Below are positions 24,581 through 32,776 of a DNA stretch of 43,927 nt, piece after piece. Origin of the DNA: Bacteroidota bacterium (lineage in GTDB: Bacteria; Bacteroidota; Bacteroidia; 2-12-FULL-35-15); NCBI GenBank assembly GCA_023251805.1, contig JAHEYB010000016.1, positions 1-43,927 on the forward strand. The letters are read 5' to 3'. Position 1 is the first letter of the stretch; each line of letters opens with the position of its first letter. The translations under genes were made by a program, and so were the position numbers. The notes beneath the pieces are model-generated. The model worked only from the letters and a program-made list of their open reading frames with translations, ran no database searches and was not told where the DNA came from.

Positions 24581-25384
24581 ATGAAATACAAAATTTTATT
24601 TGCTATAAGTTGTAGTGCAATTGTTATGATTGCTTGCCAGAAAGTGCCAATCACAGGGAGAAAGCAAGTGAGTTTGATTCCTGAATCCGAAATGATTGGA
24701 ATGAGCTTGACCAGTTATTCTGAGTTCCTAGCAAAAAATCCTGCTGTAGCGGAATCGGATGCAAATGCGAAAATGATTTCAAGGATTGGAACGGAAATGC
24801 AAAAAGCTGTTGAAACATTTATGGCTGAAAAAGGATTGTCTAGTCGACTGGAAGGATATAAATGGGAATTTCATATGGTGAACGAAAATGCTGTGAACGC
24901 TTGGTGCATGCCAGGCGGGAAAGTAGTTGTTTATTCCGGCTTACTTCCTGTCACTCAAACCGAACCTGCTTTAGCCTGTGTGATGGGACACGAAATTGCG
25001 CATGCTGTTGCTCGTCATGGAAACGAAAGAATGAGCCAAGGTTTATTAGTGCAGGCAGGAGGAGCAGCTTTATCGGTTGCACTTTCACAAAAACCACAAT
25101 TAACGCAGGATTTATTTTTACAATCGTATGGACTTACTTCTCAACTTGGAATGTTAAAATATTCACGTACTCACGAAAGTGAAGCTGATAAAATGGGCTT
25201 GGTATTTATGGCAATTGCCGGATACGATCCAACTGAAGCTGTTGCTTTTTGGGAACGAATGGAAAAAGCGAGTGGAGGAAATAAACCTCTTGAAATGTTG
25301 AGTACCCACCCAAGTGATGCTACTCGTATAGCTGACATAAAAGCTTTTTTGCCCGAGGCGATGAAGTATTATAAGAAGAAGTAA
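24581..25384 (+). CDS. M48-family metallopeptidase, lipoprotein
   Basis: A 267-aa periplasmic lipoprotein protease related to the LoiP/BepA group, which handles misfolded outer-membrane proteins. Seen: signal peptide with lipobox MIAC (Cys19) and no acidic run after it, so retention inside the envelope is likely; the conserved PITGRKQVSLIPESEM; zinc motif HEIAH (137-141); and third ligand E199 in THESEAD. I chose the ATG at 24581 because the longer frame from 24521 overlaps clpS and lacks a signal peptide. It sits directly behind clpS. Confidence 0.93.
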   Translation: MKYKILFAISCSAIVMIACQKVPITGRKQVSLIPESEMIGMSLTSYSEFLAKNPAVAESDANAKMISRIGTEMQKAVETFMAEKGLSSRLEGYKWEFHMVNENAVNAWCMPGGKVVVYSGLLPVTQTEPALACVMGHEIAHAVARHGNERMSQGLLVQAGGAALSVALSQKPQLTQDLFLQSYGLTSQLGMLKYSRTHESEADKMGLVFMAIAGYDPTEAVAFWERMEKASGGNKPLEMLSTHPSDATRIADIKAFLPEAMKYYKKK

Positions 25385-25396
25385 AATTCAACTGTC

Positions 25397-25613
25397 ATCC
25401 CGTGCCGCGACACGGGATCTGTTTATTGCAGGGAGATGCCGATGTTTATTATGCCGTCACACTGAGTACTTCGACTACGCTCAGCATAAACTAAAGTCGA
25501 AGTGTATATAAATACAGCGCTGAATCATGTACACTTCGACTCCGCTCAGTGTGACGTTATGTCCTTGTAAGGTCAATCGTCATACTGAGTACTTCGATTA
25601 CGCTCAGCATGAC
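25397..25613. repeat. Repeat-filled gap: ATCCCGTG hairpin plus dispersed GTCACNCTGAGCG elements
   Basis: The 240-bp gap between the M48 gene and the next gene is mostly repeats. At 25397-25418, ATCCCGTG pairs with CACGGGAT around CCGCGA. From 25455 to 25613 there are several copies and half-copies of the CTGAGCG/TCGAAG element in both orientations (for example 25531-25554 and 25579-25613), forming inverted pairs. The hairpin may end M48 transcription, but it has no T-tract. Short ORFs here are translations of the repeats. Confidence 0.85.
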
Positions 25614-25624
25614 GTAACAACCAA

Positions 25625-26137
25625 CTATTCTATACCAATAAAATCTTCCAATGTAACAATCAAATCGTTTAACAAAACAACTTTTTCATTGGTGATGTTT
25701 TTCTTCGCTTCTTTTATTTTTTGAATGGCATTTGTTACATCCGATGGAGTAAATGGTCCTTCCATATTTTCAATAACAGTAATTGCTTCTAAGGAAATTA
25801 AATAATTATCGTCCAAAGCCAACAAAACAAAAAATGGCAAATATTTGCTAAAATTAATTTCAGATTCCCAGCAAGCAGCAACTAAAATATGTCTCACTTC
25901 TTTTGCTTTAGGACTAGCAATTGCAATCAAGAGTGTATCTCCACCTTTTTCTTTTTTTAAAGTCAGCAATATTTCTTCCTTCACATCTTTATTTGCCGGG
26001 TCGGTTAATAAAGAAATTAAAGCTGATATTTTATCTTCGTTTGTAACGGGTATGCTTACTTCCTCTGTGTTTCCAACTATGGTAGTAGCGTATTCTTTTG
26101 AGTTAAAATATTTTTTTAGGTTATCGGTATTATCCAT
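25625..26137 (-). CDS. Conserved-looking helical protein of unknown function
   Basis: A 170-aa acidic cytoplasmic protein, mostly helical, with helix pairs reminiscent of HEAT/ARM repeats (ISALISLLTDPANKDVKEEILLTL, FVLLALDDNYLISLEAITVIENM). There is no signal, membrane segment or catalytic motif. I do not recognise the family. It is a single gene with a promoter-like GATATTTG (7 of 8 to the -7 consensus) about 25 bp upstream on its strand. The alternative frame on the other strand (25845-26144) looks like a shadow. Confidence 0.65.
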   Translation of the reverse strand: MDNTDNLKKYFNSKEYATTIVGNTEEVSIPVTNEDKISALISLLTDPANKDVKEEILLTLKKEKGGDTLLIAIASPKAKEVRHILVAACWESEINFSKYLPFFVLLALDDNYLISLEAITVIENMEGPFTPSDVTNAIQKIKEAKKNITNEKVVLLNDLIVTLEDFIGIE

Positions 26138-26261
26138 CTTTTAATAGCTTATTTTTGAGGTGCAAATATCTGTAAATTTATTAATAAGATTATTATTTTT
26201 CAATTTTTATGGATTCTATGGAATTTCTTCTGAAAATACGTCTTTGTAAAAATCGCAATCA

Positions 26262-27017
26262 ATGAACGCAAATGGCTTTATTTCTATTCAAGAGCCCTGC
26301 CACCAAGGCTGGGAGAATATGAGTGTTTCCGAAAAAGGAAAATTTTGTTCTTCTTGTAAAAAGGATGTGCATGATTTTTCCAATTCAAGCCTTGATGAAA
26401 TTAAGTTGGCCTATTTGCAAAATAAAAATGGTTTATGCGGACATGTTCCTGTGAAGTTATTGCAAGAGCAATATGTTGAAAGAGAAATTCAAAAAGTACA
26501 TTTCAGTTATTTGAAAAAGTTTTACTTAGCCGCAATACTTTGTTTCGGAGCGAGTTTGTTTACAATTGATGCTGCAAAAGCAAGCACTTTTTATAAAGTC
26601 AAATTGTCTTTTTTAAATTTGGTTGTCGATACAAAAGATACAATTATCGTAAAAGGAATTGTTCAGGATAAAAAAACGCGTGAAAAAATTCCTTTTGTAA
26701 ATGTGGTTGCATATTATGCAGATTCCATTGTTTCTTCCGCTACTACCAATATTGAGGGAGAATACGAACTAAAAATTCCAAAAGAATATACTGTCGTAGA
26801 TGTAAAAGCCATTTATATTGGATACAATGGCCGAGTGTTTAAAGGAGTTTCCATTTCTCCGGGTAAAAATATTGTTGTAGATTTTGATTTAGAACAAAAC
26901 CAAGATATAATGTTAGATGGCATTATGATAATGTCAGATGAGCCAATCATAAACGATGAGCCCAAGCCCGAAGGGAAAACTATCAAAAAGGAAGAGTATA
27001 AAAAAATGCCTAAGTAA
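26262..27017 (+). CDS. Cys-cluster, TM and carboxypeptidase-regulatory-like protein
   Basis: A 251-aa protein with an unusual layout. Seen: N-terminal Cys cluster (C13 in EPCHQGW, C29 and C32 in FCSSC, C59 in LCGH; possibly metal-binding), one membrane helix (about 86-105), then an extracytoplasmic CarboxypepD_reg-like beta domain (about 127-222, VKGIVQDKKTREKIPFVNV...TTNIEGEYELKIP) and a charged tail. The N-terminal motif recurs in many Bacteroidota proteins of this form, but I know of no assigned function. There is no signal peptide, so N-in topology with the Cys cluster in the cytoplasm is the simplest model. The stop overlaps that of the convergent EamA gene by 8 bp. Confidence 0.75.
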   Translation: MNANGFISIQEPCHQGWENMSVSEKGKFCSSCKKDVHDFSNSSLDEIKLAYLQNKNGLCGHVPVKLLQEQYVEREIQKVHFSYLKKFYLAAILCFGASLFTIDAAKASTFYKVKLSFLNLVVDTKDTIIVKGIVQDKKTREKIPFVNVVAYYADSIVSSATTNIEGEYELKIPKEYTVVDVKAIYIGYNGRVFKGVSISPGKNIVVDFDLEQNQDIMLDGIMIMSDEPIINDEPKPEGKTIKKEEYKKMPK

Positions 27018-27984
27018 AAAAGAGAATAATATCTTCTCTCCAAATTAATACAATCACTCCTGCAATGGCTATAAGTGCAGCAAATACAGATTTTATTGTA
27101 AATTTTTCTTTGTAAAATAAATAGGAGAGTGGCAATACAAAAACCGGTACCAAAGCAAAAATAGTTTGTGCAACCGAAGGTTTATTATGCAACAATGAAA
27201 CTGCCAACATAGAAGAACTAACTCCTATTACCGGTCCGAATATGGTTCCGCCTAAAGCAAAAATTACTCCGTTGTTTTTGTTTTCTAAAACAGGTTGAGT
27301 CGTTTCTCTAAATTTTCCTCTAACAATTGTAATCAAATACATAATACTGGTTGCACAAATTAATCGAATCCAAGTTGCTTGAAAAAAAGGTAAATCAACA
27401 TGATTGATTTGTGTTTCAAAACCCTTGTTGGCAAGCACCAGTCCAACGCCTTGACAAACAGCAGATAAAATTGCGCACAAAATACCCTTTCCTACTTTTC
27501 CAATGGCATGGTCTTTCATCGTTTCTTTGCCACCCCGATTCAGGCTCAGCCAAACCACTCCGGCAATTGTAATAAGTATTCCTACTATTCCAATAAAGTT
27601 GATTCGCTCACCAATAATAAAAAAACCTGAAATTAATGCCGCAGCAGGAGCAAGGGTGGTGAATATGCTTCCTATGCGCGGACCAAGAATAACAAAAGAA
27701 GTAAAACCAAAATAATCACCTAGAGCCAAACCAATTAATCCGGATGCACCAAACCAAATCCAATGTTGTGGAAGTGGAATCGTAAATAAATCAATAAACG
27801 ATATTGGTAAAAATAGGACTGAAATAATTGTAAGGAAAATAACAGCAAATACTAAACGAATATGATTAACAGCATTTGGACCCATTCTTTTTGCCGCTTC
27901 GGTAAATGGAAAAATTCCAATACTCCAGGAAAGTGTGGTTCCTAAGGCAACAAGTTCTCCTAAAAACGAAACTCCATTGGGCAT
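27010..27984 (-). CDS. EamA/DMT-family transporter
   Basis: A 324-aa inner-membrane protein of the drug/metabolite transporter superfamily with ten predicted helices in two EamA repeats (about 5-145 and 165-315). The second ends with the usual PLSYLFYKEKFTIKSVFAALIAIAGV. I chose the ATG at 27984 (MPNGVSF...); the longer frame begins with TTG. A TACATTTG box lies 27 nt upstream. The substrate cannot be told from sequence; relatives export metabolites or amino acids. Confidence 0.88.
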   Translation of the reverse strand: MPNGVSFLGELVALGTTLSWSIGIFPFTEAAKRMGPNAVNHIRLVFAVIFLTIISVLFLPISFIDLFTIPLPQHWIWFGASGLIGLALGDYFGFTSFVILGPRIGSIFTTLAPAAALISGFFIIGERINFIGIVGILITIAGVVWLSLNRGGKETMKDHAIGKVGKGILCAILSAVCQGVGLVLANKGFETQINHVDLPFFQATWIRLICATSIMYLITIVRGKFRETTQPVLENKNNGVIFALGGTIFGPVIGVSSSMLAVSLLHNKPSVAQTIFALVPVFVLPLSYLFYKEKFTIKSVFAALIAIAGVIVLIWREDIILFFT

Positions 27985-28010
27985 AAGCAAACAATTGTAA
28001 TTAAAGCAAA

Positions 28011-28018
28011 CAAATGTA
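28011..28018 (-). promoter_or_regulatory. TAnnTTTG box of the EamA gene
   Basis: Minus-strand TACATTTG (28018-28011) is an exact -7 match and predicts transcription from near 28005, about 20 nt before the ATG at 27984. No -33 TTTG at the usual distance is seen. The rest of the 27985-28202 gap holds a GAATTCCTCAGA-like motif (minus strand, about 28057-28074) and the weak promoter of the next gene (TTTG 28152-28155, TCTATTTG 28176-28183). Confidence 0.5.
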
Positions 28019-28202
28019 CCTTTTTTCAGTTTACTGGCATTTTAAGGTATTTATGCTGGAATCTGAGGAATTCATCGATAAAATAGCATGTTTAGTAGTA
28101 AAATGTTAGTGAAATCGCACATACCCTTGTTAATAAGTTACTTAGAAGGACTTTGCTTTTGTAAAAAAATTAAACTCTATTTGTTACATCAATATTAAAT
28201 AA

Positions 28203-28571
28203 ATGAATATGAATTTACTGAAAAGAATATCATTCATCTGCTTTTGTTTTTCATTTTTTATGATTGCACAAACTATGAATGCCCAAGATGTTCAAATTCC
28301 TGCAGAAAGTGCCGACTTCAAAGTATTCCCTAATCCGAATCAAAGTGAAGCGGATACTTATGTGAGTTTGCAAGGATTTAAAGCAGATAATTTATTGGTA
28401 GTGGTGTACGATATGTTAGGAAGAGAAATTTATTCGAAAGTTGAACTGATTGAGAACGATGGTTTCTTATTTACTATCACTACAGATGGTCATCGTTTGA
28501 ATTCAGGAATATATTTGATAACTGCAGCAGCAAACGATAAAGTGTTTCATCAAAAACTCATTGTAAAGTAA
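28203..28571 (+). CDS. Mini T9SS protein: signal peptide plus type A sorting domain only
   Basis: A 122-aa protein with a signal peptide (about 1-27, ending MNAQ) and a type A C-terminal sorting domain occupying nearly all the rest (from about 38: FKVFPNPNQSEADTYVSL, LLVVVYDMLGREIYSK, LNSGIYLITAAANDKVFHQKLIVK). Only about ten residues separate the two. It would therefore be exported by the T9SS with essentially no cargo domain left after cleavage. It is a single gene, preceded by a possible promoter (TTTG at 28152, TCTATTTG at 28176) and followed by a strong terminator. An alternative start three codons on (28209) changes little. It could be a remnant of a larger gene, but the signal peptide, promoter and terminator look intact. 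Confidence 0.85.
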   Translation: MNMNLLKRISFICFCFSFFMIAQTMNAQDVQIPAESADFKVFPNPNQSEADTYVSLQGFKADNLLVVVYDMLGREIYSKVELIENDGFLFTITTDGHRLNSGIYLITAAANDKVFHQKLIVK

Positions 28572-28595
28572 AAATTGTCTCTCTAAACAATTTCT

Positions 28596-28628
28596 AAACA
28601 GCTCTTCATCTTCGGATAAGAGCTGTTT
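28596..28628. terminator. Bidirectional terminator between convergent genes
   Basis: An 11-bp perfect stem AAACAGCTCTT (28596-28606) with AAGAGCTGTTT (28618-28628) around an 11-nt loop, followed by TTTTAT. It serves the mini T9SS gene on the plus strand and, reading the other way, the DUF3108 gene ending at 28630. Confidence 0.88.
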
Positions 28629-28629
28629 T

Positions 28630-29442
28630 TTATTTAGGAACAATGCAGTTGATTGGGTTCTTTAGTCCTTCGTATTTAAACAATCGTACTTTTATGGTAC
28701 CAACTATGATAGGTGTTTCAACATAAACAGGCATTTTATTTTCATCATCCGTTACCCAAACCACCATTCCTTCGCCACCTTTAAAAATGGTACCTTCAAT
28801 TAGTTTCGGACTAAATTTTATGCAACGAACGTTTCCTAGCAGTTCCGATTTTATTGTTTCTTTTCCCAGATAGCGAATATAAGATGGAAAAATTTCGCCA
28901 TCCAGTACAAATGTAATGGGGATAGTATCTTTTGGTTTATAATTCGAAAAATCGAGGCAACGGGCATAAAAAATGGCAGTCATTACATCGTTTGTGCAGG
29001 AAGTAATATATATTGAATCCAGTTTACTCGCTTTTCTGTTACGCTTTGAAGAGGTATATACTTTTGTTCGGTTATGATTAAAAACATAATCATCATACGT
29101 ATAGCTTCCGGCTTCTCTGGCTTCTCTAATAAATCGAATGGGTTTTATGGTTGCAGTATCTGCATAGGATTCATATTTATCTCTTACTTTGTAAAACCAG
29201 TCGTACTTTGGATAAGTAGCTCCTAACCCTACAAAATGGTAAACACTTTTCCCATTTAAATTGTTTAAAAAAACACTAAAGCTAGCTTCACCGGCTTCCA
29301 TCCACAAGGCTCCCCAATTGTAAAATATCTTATAGTTGAATTGCTCCCCGGCTTTAAAACTATTATTCTCAATAGCACAATTCTTCTGAGCCATAAGGGT
29401 CAGTTGAAGCATAAAAAATAGTATTAAGAATAATTTTTTCAT
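28630..29442 (-). CDS. DUF3108 domain protein, exported
   Basis: A 270-aa periplasmic or outer-membrane-associated protein. Seen: signal peptide (1-18, ending LMAQ) and one DUF3108 domain with the family pattern FKAGEQFNYKIFYNWGALWMEAGEASF near the N-terminus and FKGGEGMVVWVTDDENKMPVYVETPIIVGTIKVRL near the C-terminus. The family is beta-rich and of unknown biochemical role in Bacteroidota. A TACATTTC box (7 of 8 to consensus) lies 4 nt before the ATG, similar to the leaderless-type arrangements elsewhere in this window. Confidence 0.87.
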   Translation of the reverse strand: MKKLFLILFFMLQLTLMAQKNCAIENNSFKAGEQFNYKIFYNWGALWMEAGEASFSVFLNNLNGKSVYHFVGLGATYPKYDWFYKVRDKYESYADTATIKPIRFIREAREAGSYTYDDYVFNHNRTKVYTSSKRNRKASKLDSIYITSCTNDVMTAIFYARCLDFSNYKPKDTIPITFVLDGEIFPSYIRYLGKETIKSELLGNVRCIKFSPKLIEGTIFKGGEGMVVWVTDDENKMPVYVETPIIVGTIKVRLFKYEGLKNPINCIVPK

Positions 29443-29519
29443 TTCCGAAATGTACTGAATGTTTGAACGTAATTAGGGAATAAATGTTATTTTTCTCTTC
29501 CATTTTAAGCAAATTTTGA

Positions 29520-29527
29520 TATATTTG
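29520..29527 (+). promoter_or_regulatory. TAnnTTTG box of the T9SS type A protein gene
   Basis: TATATTTG is an exact -7 match overlapping the in-frame start at 29516, which therefore cannot be in the transcript. It supports the ATG at 29561, giving a leader of about 28 nt. Confidence 0.6.
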
Positions 29528-29560
29528 TTACACAAAACTCAAACTCAAAAAACCATTAAA

Positions 29561-31393
29561 ATGAAAAAAATAGCTACACTACTTTTTGCTTGCGTTTTAG
29601 GATTCAACTCCTTGTTTTCTCAAACTACTGGCGGTCCTGATGCTTATGGATACATTTGGAGAGATAGTAATGATCCTTCGGGACCTGTTTACAACTGGAT
29701 AGATATTTTGCCCCTAACTGGAGCGCAGGAAGTACGCTTTTTGGCGGATGATAATACCGTTGGTTCGTTTCCTGTTGGTTTTCCTTTTCATTATTACTGG
29801 TACGATGTTTCTCAATTTTGGGTAGGTTCTAATGGATATGTTGGTTTTACAAGCGGACAAATATCTGCTCCCTTTGCCGGAATACCTAGTCCGGCTGGAA
29901 CACAAAATTTCCTTGCAGCAATGGCTTGTGATTTATTGTTTGATATTTCTAACATTGCAGAATGTTGGAGATATACTAATCCTGCTGCGGATACTTTAAT
30001 TGTTTCGTGGATAAATGTTCCTTTTTATGATGCTACCATTCCTGCAGGAGCTGGCAACAACGAGTTTCAAATTATATTAAGTGCTGTTGATAGTTCTATC
30101 ACTTACCAATATAAAACTCAAACAGGTTTTCCTGCTGCAGGAACAAATGTGGTTATTGGAATTGAAAACAATTCGGGAAGTATTGGTTTGCAACATTCTT
30201 TGAATGTTTTTCCTCCGGTGAATTATGCTATTAAATATTATTATCCAAGCAATACTACGTTTGTTGTGAACGATGCTTCTACAACTTATAACGATAACAC
30301 AGAAACTGGCGGATTGTTTCGTTCAAAAAACGGACAACAATTCACAATGAATACCAGTATTAAAAATACCGGAAATCAAGTGCTGCCTTCTTACAATGTT
30401 TTTTCTCGAGTATTAAATTCTGTAGGCTCAACAATGGTTTCGGATAACCGAATGAGTTTAACATCTACTCCGGGGCAAACAGAAAATATTACTATGACAA
30501 ATATGTTTAATCCGGTTACAGCAGGAACATATCGTTTTTTAACAAATACACAATTACCCGGTGATGCAACACCTAGTAACGATCAAAAAGTGCAAGAGTT
30601 GGTTGTGGTGGATACAACTACTACAGCTATTCGTTTGTCGTACGATAATAACGTTGAAGCAGGTTTGGGTGGTTTAAACTGGACAGGTGGTTCAGGTGGA
30701 ACAGCTATTTATTTTGTTCCTCCTTGTTATCCTGTAAAAGTAACGGAGTTGTACGCTTACATTGTATCAAATCCGAGTTCGTTTGGTTATTCTATGGTGG
30801 TGTATGATGATAACGGAACAGGTGGAGCAGCAGGTACAAAATTAGATTCTATTTTTATGACTCCTTCTTCTGTATTTACTTCTACTTGGAATACCACACC
30901 TTTAGCAACTCCAATAACTATTAACTCGGGAGGTGTTTATGTGGCTTGGAAAATGAATGGTGACGGTTTAACACTTGGACAAAATCAAGTTCCTCCTTTT
31001 TCTTTCAGAACGTTTGAAATTTTAGGAAGTACTTGGGCGCCTTATCGCTATAGAGAAACAGAAGATGTGATGATTAACATCAGTATCGAAAAAATTCCTG
31101 TATCCGGTGCCGGAATTCACGAAAGCGAAATGAGTAATTATTTTGGAGATTTTTATCCAAACCCATCAGCTAATATTGCAACTATCAATTATGACATTCC
31201 ATTTAATGTGAAAAACATTTTTTACCAATTATATGATGTGCAAGGTAAATTAGTGAATGTATCTTCTTCATCTGTTCAATCAAATAGCGGAAAGCTAAGT
31301 ATCTCTGTGAATAGCTTAGATGCGGGCATTTATACTTGTAAAATTGCTGTTGATGGAGATGTGATTGTAAGAAAGTTGGTAATCGCGAAGTAA
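29561..31393 (+). CDS. Secreted T9SS type A sorting-domain protein
   Basis: A 610-aa secreted protein. I chose the ATG at 29561, which gives a normal signal peptide (about 1-20, ending LFSQ). Seen: an N-terminal beta domain of the kind found in many T9SS proteins (GYIWRDSNDPSGPVYNWIDI, then VGFPFHYYW...FWVGSNGYVGF), further beta domains (CARDB-like around 245-340; a jelly-roll-like segment around 365-500), and a C-terminal type A sorting domain (about 525-610: FYPNPSANIATINYDIP, YQLYDVQGKLV, LDAGIYTCKI, RKLVIAK). No peptidase or glycosidase residues are evident, so only secretion is claimed. Confidence 0.88.
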   Translation: MKKIATLLFACVLGFNSLFSQTTGGPDAYGYIWRDSNDPSGPVYNWIDILPLTGAQEVRFLADDNTVGSFPVGFPFHYYWYDVSQFWVGSNGYVGFTSGQISAPFAGIPSPAGTQNFLAAMACDLLFDISNIAECWRYTNPAADTLIVSWINVPFYDATIPAGAGNNEFQIILSAVDSSITYQYKTQTGFPAAGTNVVIGIENNSGSIGLQHSLNVFPPVNYAIKYYYPSNTTFVVNDASTTYNDNTETGGLFRSKNGQQFTMNTSIKNTGNQVLPSYNVFSRVLNSVGSTMVSDNRMSLTSTPGQTENITMTNMFNPVTAGTYRFLTNTQLPGDATPSNDQKVQELVVVDTTTTAIRLSYDNNVEAGLGGLNWTGGSGGTAIYFVPPCYPVKVTELYAYIVSNPSSFGYSMVVYDDNGTGGAAGTKLDSIFMTPSSVFTSTWNTTPLATPITINSGGVYVAWKMNGDGLTLGQNQVPPFSFRTFEILGSTWAPYRYRETEDVMINISIEKIPVSGAGIHESEMSNYFGDFYPNPSANIATINYDIPFNVKNIFYQLYDVQGKLVNVSSSSVQSNSGKLSISVNSLDAGIYTCKIAVDGDVIVRKLVIAK

Positions 31394-31414
31394 ATATTTT
31401 TTTGATTTTTATTT

Positions 31415-31446
31415 AAAAGGTGTTCAGATGTTTTCTGGCACCTTTT
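31415..31446 (+). terminator. Terminator after the T9SS type A protein gene
   Basis: AAAAGGTG (31415-31422) pairs with CACCTTTT (31439-31446), with an inner CAG/CTG pairing and a T-run reading out. It lies 21 bp after the stop. Confidence 0.7.
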
Positions 31447-31465
31447 TTTGATAGCCTGTTTTATG

Positions 31466-31505
31466 GCCGCAGACCTGTCTGCCGACAGGCAGACAGGTCT
31501 GCGGC
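31466..31505. repeat. GC-rich perfect 18-bp palindrome with 4-nt loop
   Basis: GCCGCAGACCTGTCTGCC (31466-31483) is followed by GACA and its exact reverse complement (31488-31505). It lies in the gap between two convergent genes and stands out by its high GC content. It is probably a REP-like dispersed element; as a hairpin it would also block transcription from either side. Confidence 0.9.
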
Positions 31506-31534
31506 TTAAGTTCGGTTTTTAAAAGGGCTGAATT

Positions 31535-32755
31535 TTATTTCAACCCGTCAATCACTTCCTCAATGTTTTTGGCCGAAGGAAAAAAGGAAACAATTTTCTG
31601 CAAAACTTCATCTACAATTGAATCGGGGCAGGAGGCACCGCTGGTTAGAATAATATCCAATACTTCTTTTTGTGGTAAAAAATTCAAACTATGCAGATGC
31701 TTTTGCTGTGAAAAATCAAAATGATTGATTTCATTTTTTGAAATAATCTCTTTTGCTGAAGAAATAAAATAAGTAGAAAGTTTTTCTTCACACAACTCAA
31801 CAATGTGAGAAGTGTTTGAACTGTTGTAACCGCCAACAACTATTGCTAAATCGGCTTTGTTTTTCAAAAGTCCGTAAGTCGCTTCTTGATTTTCATTGGT
31901 TGCATAGCATAAGGTGTCACGTGTATCGGCAAAATGATTTTTTAAATCATTCTCTCCATATTTTTTTGCCATAATATTTTTAAAATAGTCCGCTATCTCT
32001 TGTGTTTCGGTAGCCAGCATTGTTGTTTGATTGATTACTCCAACGCGGGAAAGGTGTTTTTGAGGGTCGAAATTATCAGAATGTTTCCCTTTAAAAATTT
32101 TATTGAAGTCTTCCAAAGCAATAGTTCCTAAAATAAATTCACCAAGTACTCTTGATTCATGAATATCTTTCACAATAATGGAAGGAGCATTTTGCTCACT
32201 TCTCGAAAAAGTGGCTCTTGTTTCTTCGTGATTAAATTTCCCGTGAATGATGATGCTATATTGCTCTTCACCTAATTTTTCTGATTTTTTCCAAACGCGC
32301 TCCACAAACGGACAAGTAGTATCGTATTTACGAACTTGGATTCCAATGTTATTTAATTCATCTTCTATTTTCAATGTTGTTCCAAATGCAGGAATAATAA
32401 CAATGTCACTTGAATTTAATTCCGAAAAAGGAATAATTTGATTGCCTGAAGTGTCCATCAAAAATTTTACACCGCGATTCAACAAATCGTTATTTACGTC
32501 AGGGTTATGAATCATTTGGCTAAGAAGAAATATTTTTTTATCAGGATTTTCTTCTATGGCCTTATAAGAAATTTCTATAGCATTTTCAACACCGTAACAA
32601 AATCCAAAATGACGGGCAATATGAAAGCGAATGGGGCCAAAGTCTAAAAGAGTAGGACTGAAATCCTTTTTACGAGGGTCGGTTATTTTTCGAATTTCTT
32701 TTACTTTCGAAATAATCGGACTTTTATAAAAATCAGGGATAATAAAATTTTTCAT
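31535..32755 (-). CDS. ispH: 4-hydroxy-3-methylbut-2-enyl diphosphate reductase IspH
   Basis: A 406-aa [4Fe-4S] enzyme for the last step of the MEP isoprenoid pathway, reducing HMBPP to IPP and DMAPP. Seen: cluster cysteines C53 (HFGFCYGV), C148 (DTTCPFV) and C283 (RDTLCYAT), substrate-binding HNPDV and HGKFNHEET, and the C-terminal SNTSHIVELCEE and TSGASCPDSIVDEVL. It is longer than E. coli IspH (316 aa), mainly by a ~40-aa N-terminal extension and insertions; long forms occur in Bacteroidota. It follows the FAD/NAD(P) gene by 21 bp but has its own TAATTTTG box in that gap. Confidence 0.95.
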   Translation of the reverse strand: MKNFIIPDFYKSPIISKVKEIRKITDPRKKDFSPTLLDFGPIRFHIARHFGFCYGVENAIEISYKAIEENPDKKIFLLSQMIHNPDVNNDLLNRGVKFLMDTSGNQIIPFSELNSSDIVIIPAFGTTLKIEDELNNIGIQVRKYDTTCPFVERVWKKSEKLGEEQYSIIIHGKFNHEETRATFSRSEQNAPSIIVKDIHESRVLGEFILGTIALEDFNKIFKGKHSDNFDPQKHLSRVGVINQTTMLATETQEIADYFKNIMAKKYGENDLKNHFADTRDTLCYATNENQEATYGLLKNKADLAIVVGGYNSSNTSHIVELCEEKLSTYFISSAKEIISKNEINHFDFSQQKHLHSLNFLPQKEVLDIILTSGASCPDSIVDEVLQKIVSFFPSAKNIEEVIDGLK

Positions 32756-32761
32756 CTACTA

Positions 32762-32769
32762 CAAAATTA
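32762..32769 (-). promoter_or_regulatory. TAnnTTTG box 6 nt before the ispH start codon
   Basis: Minus-strand TAATTTTG is followed by TAGTAG and ATG. It is an exact -7 match located in the 21-bp gap after the upstream gene, predicting an mRNA that begins at or next to the ispH start codon. Confidence 0.5.
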
Positions 32770-32776
32770 CATATTT

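Noticed and set aside
25527..25724. Small plus-strand ORF containing FDYAQHD
   Set aside because: It is a translation of the dispersed CTGAGCG element; the same FDYAQHD peptide appears in the spurious minus ORF at 37679-37909.
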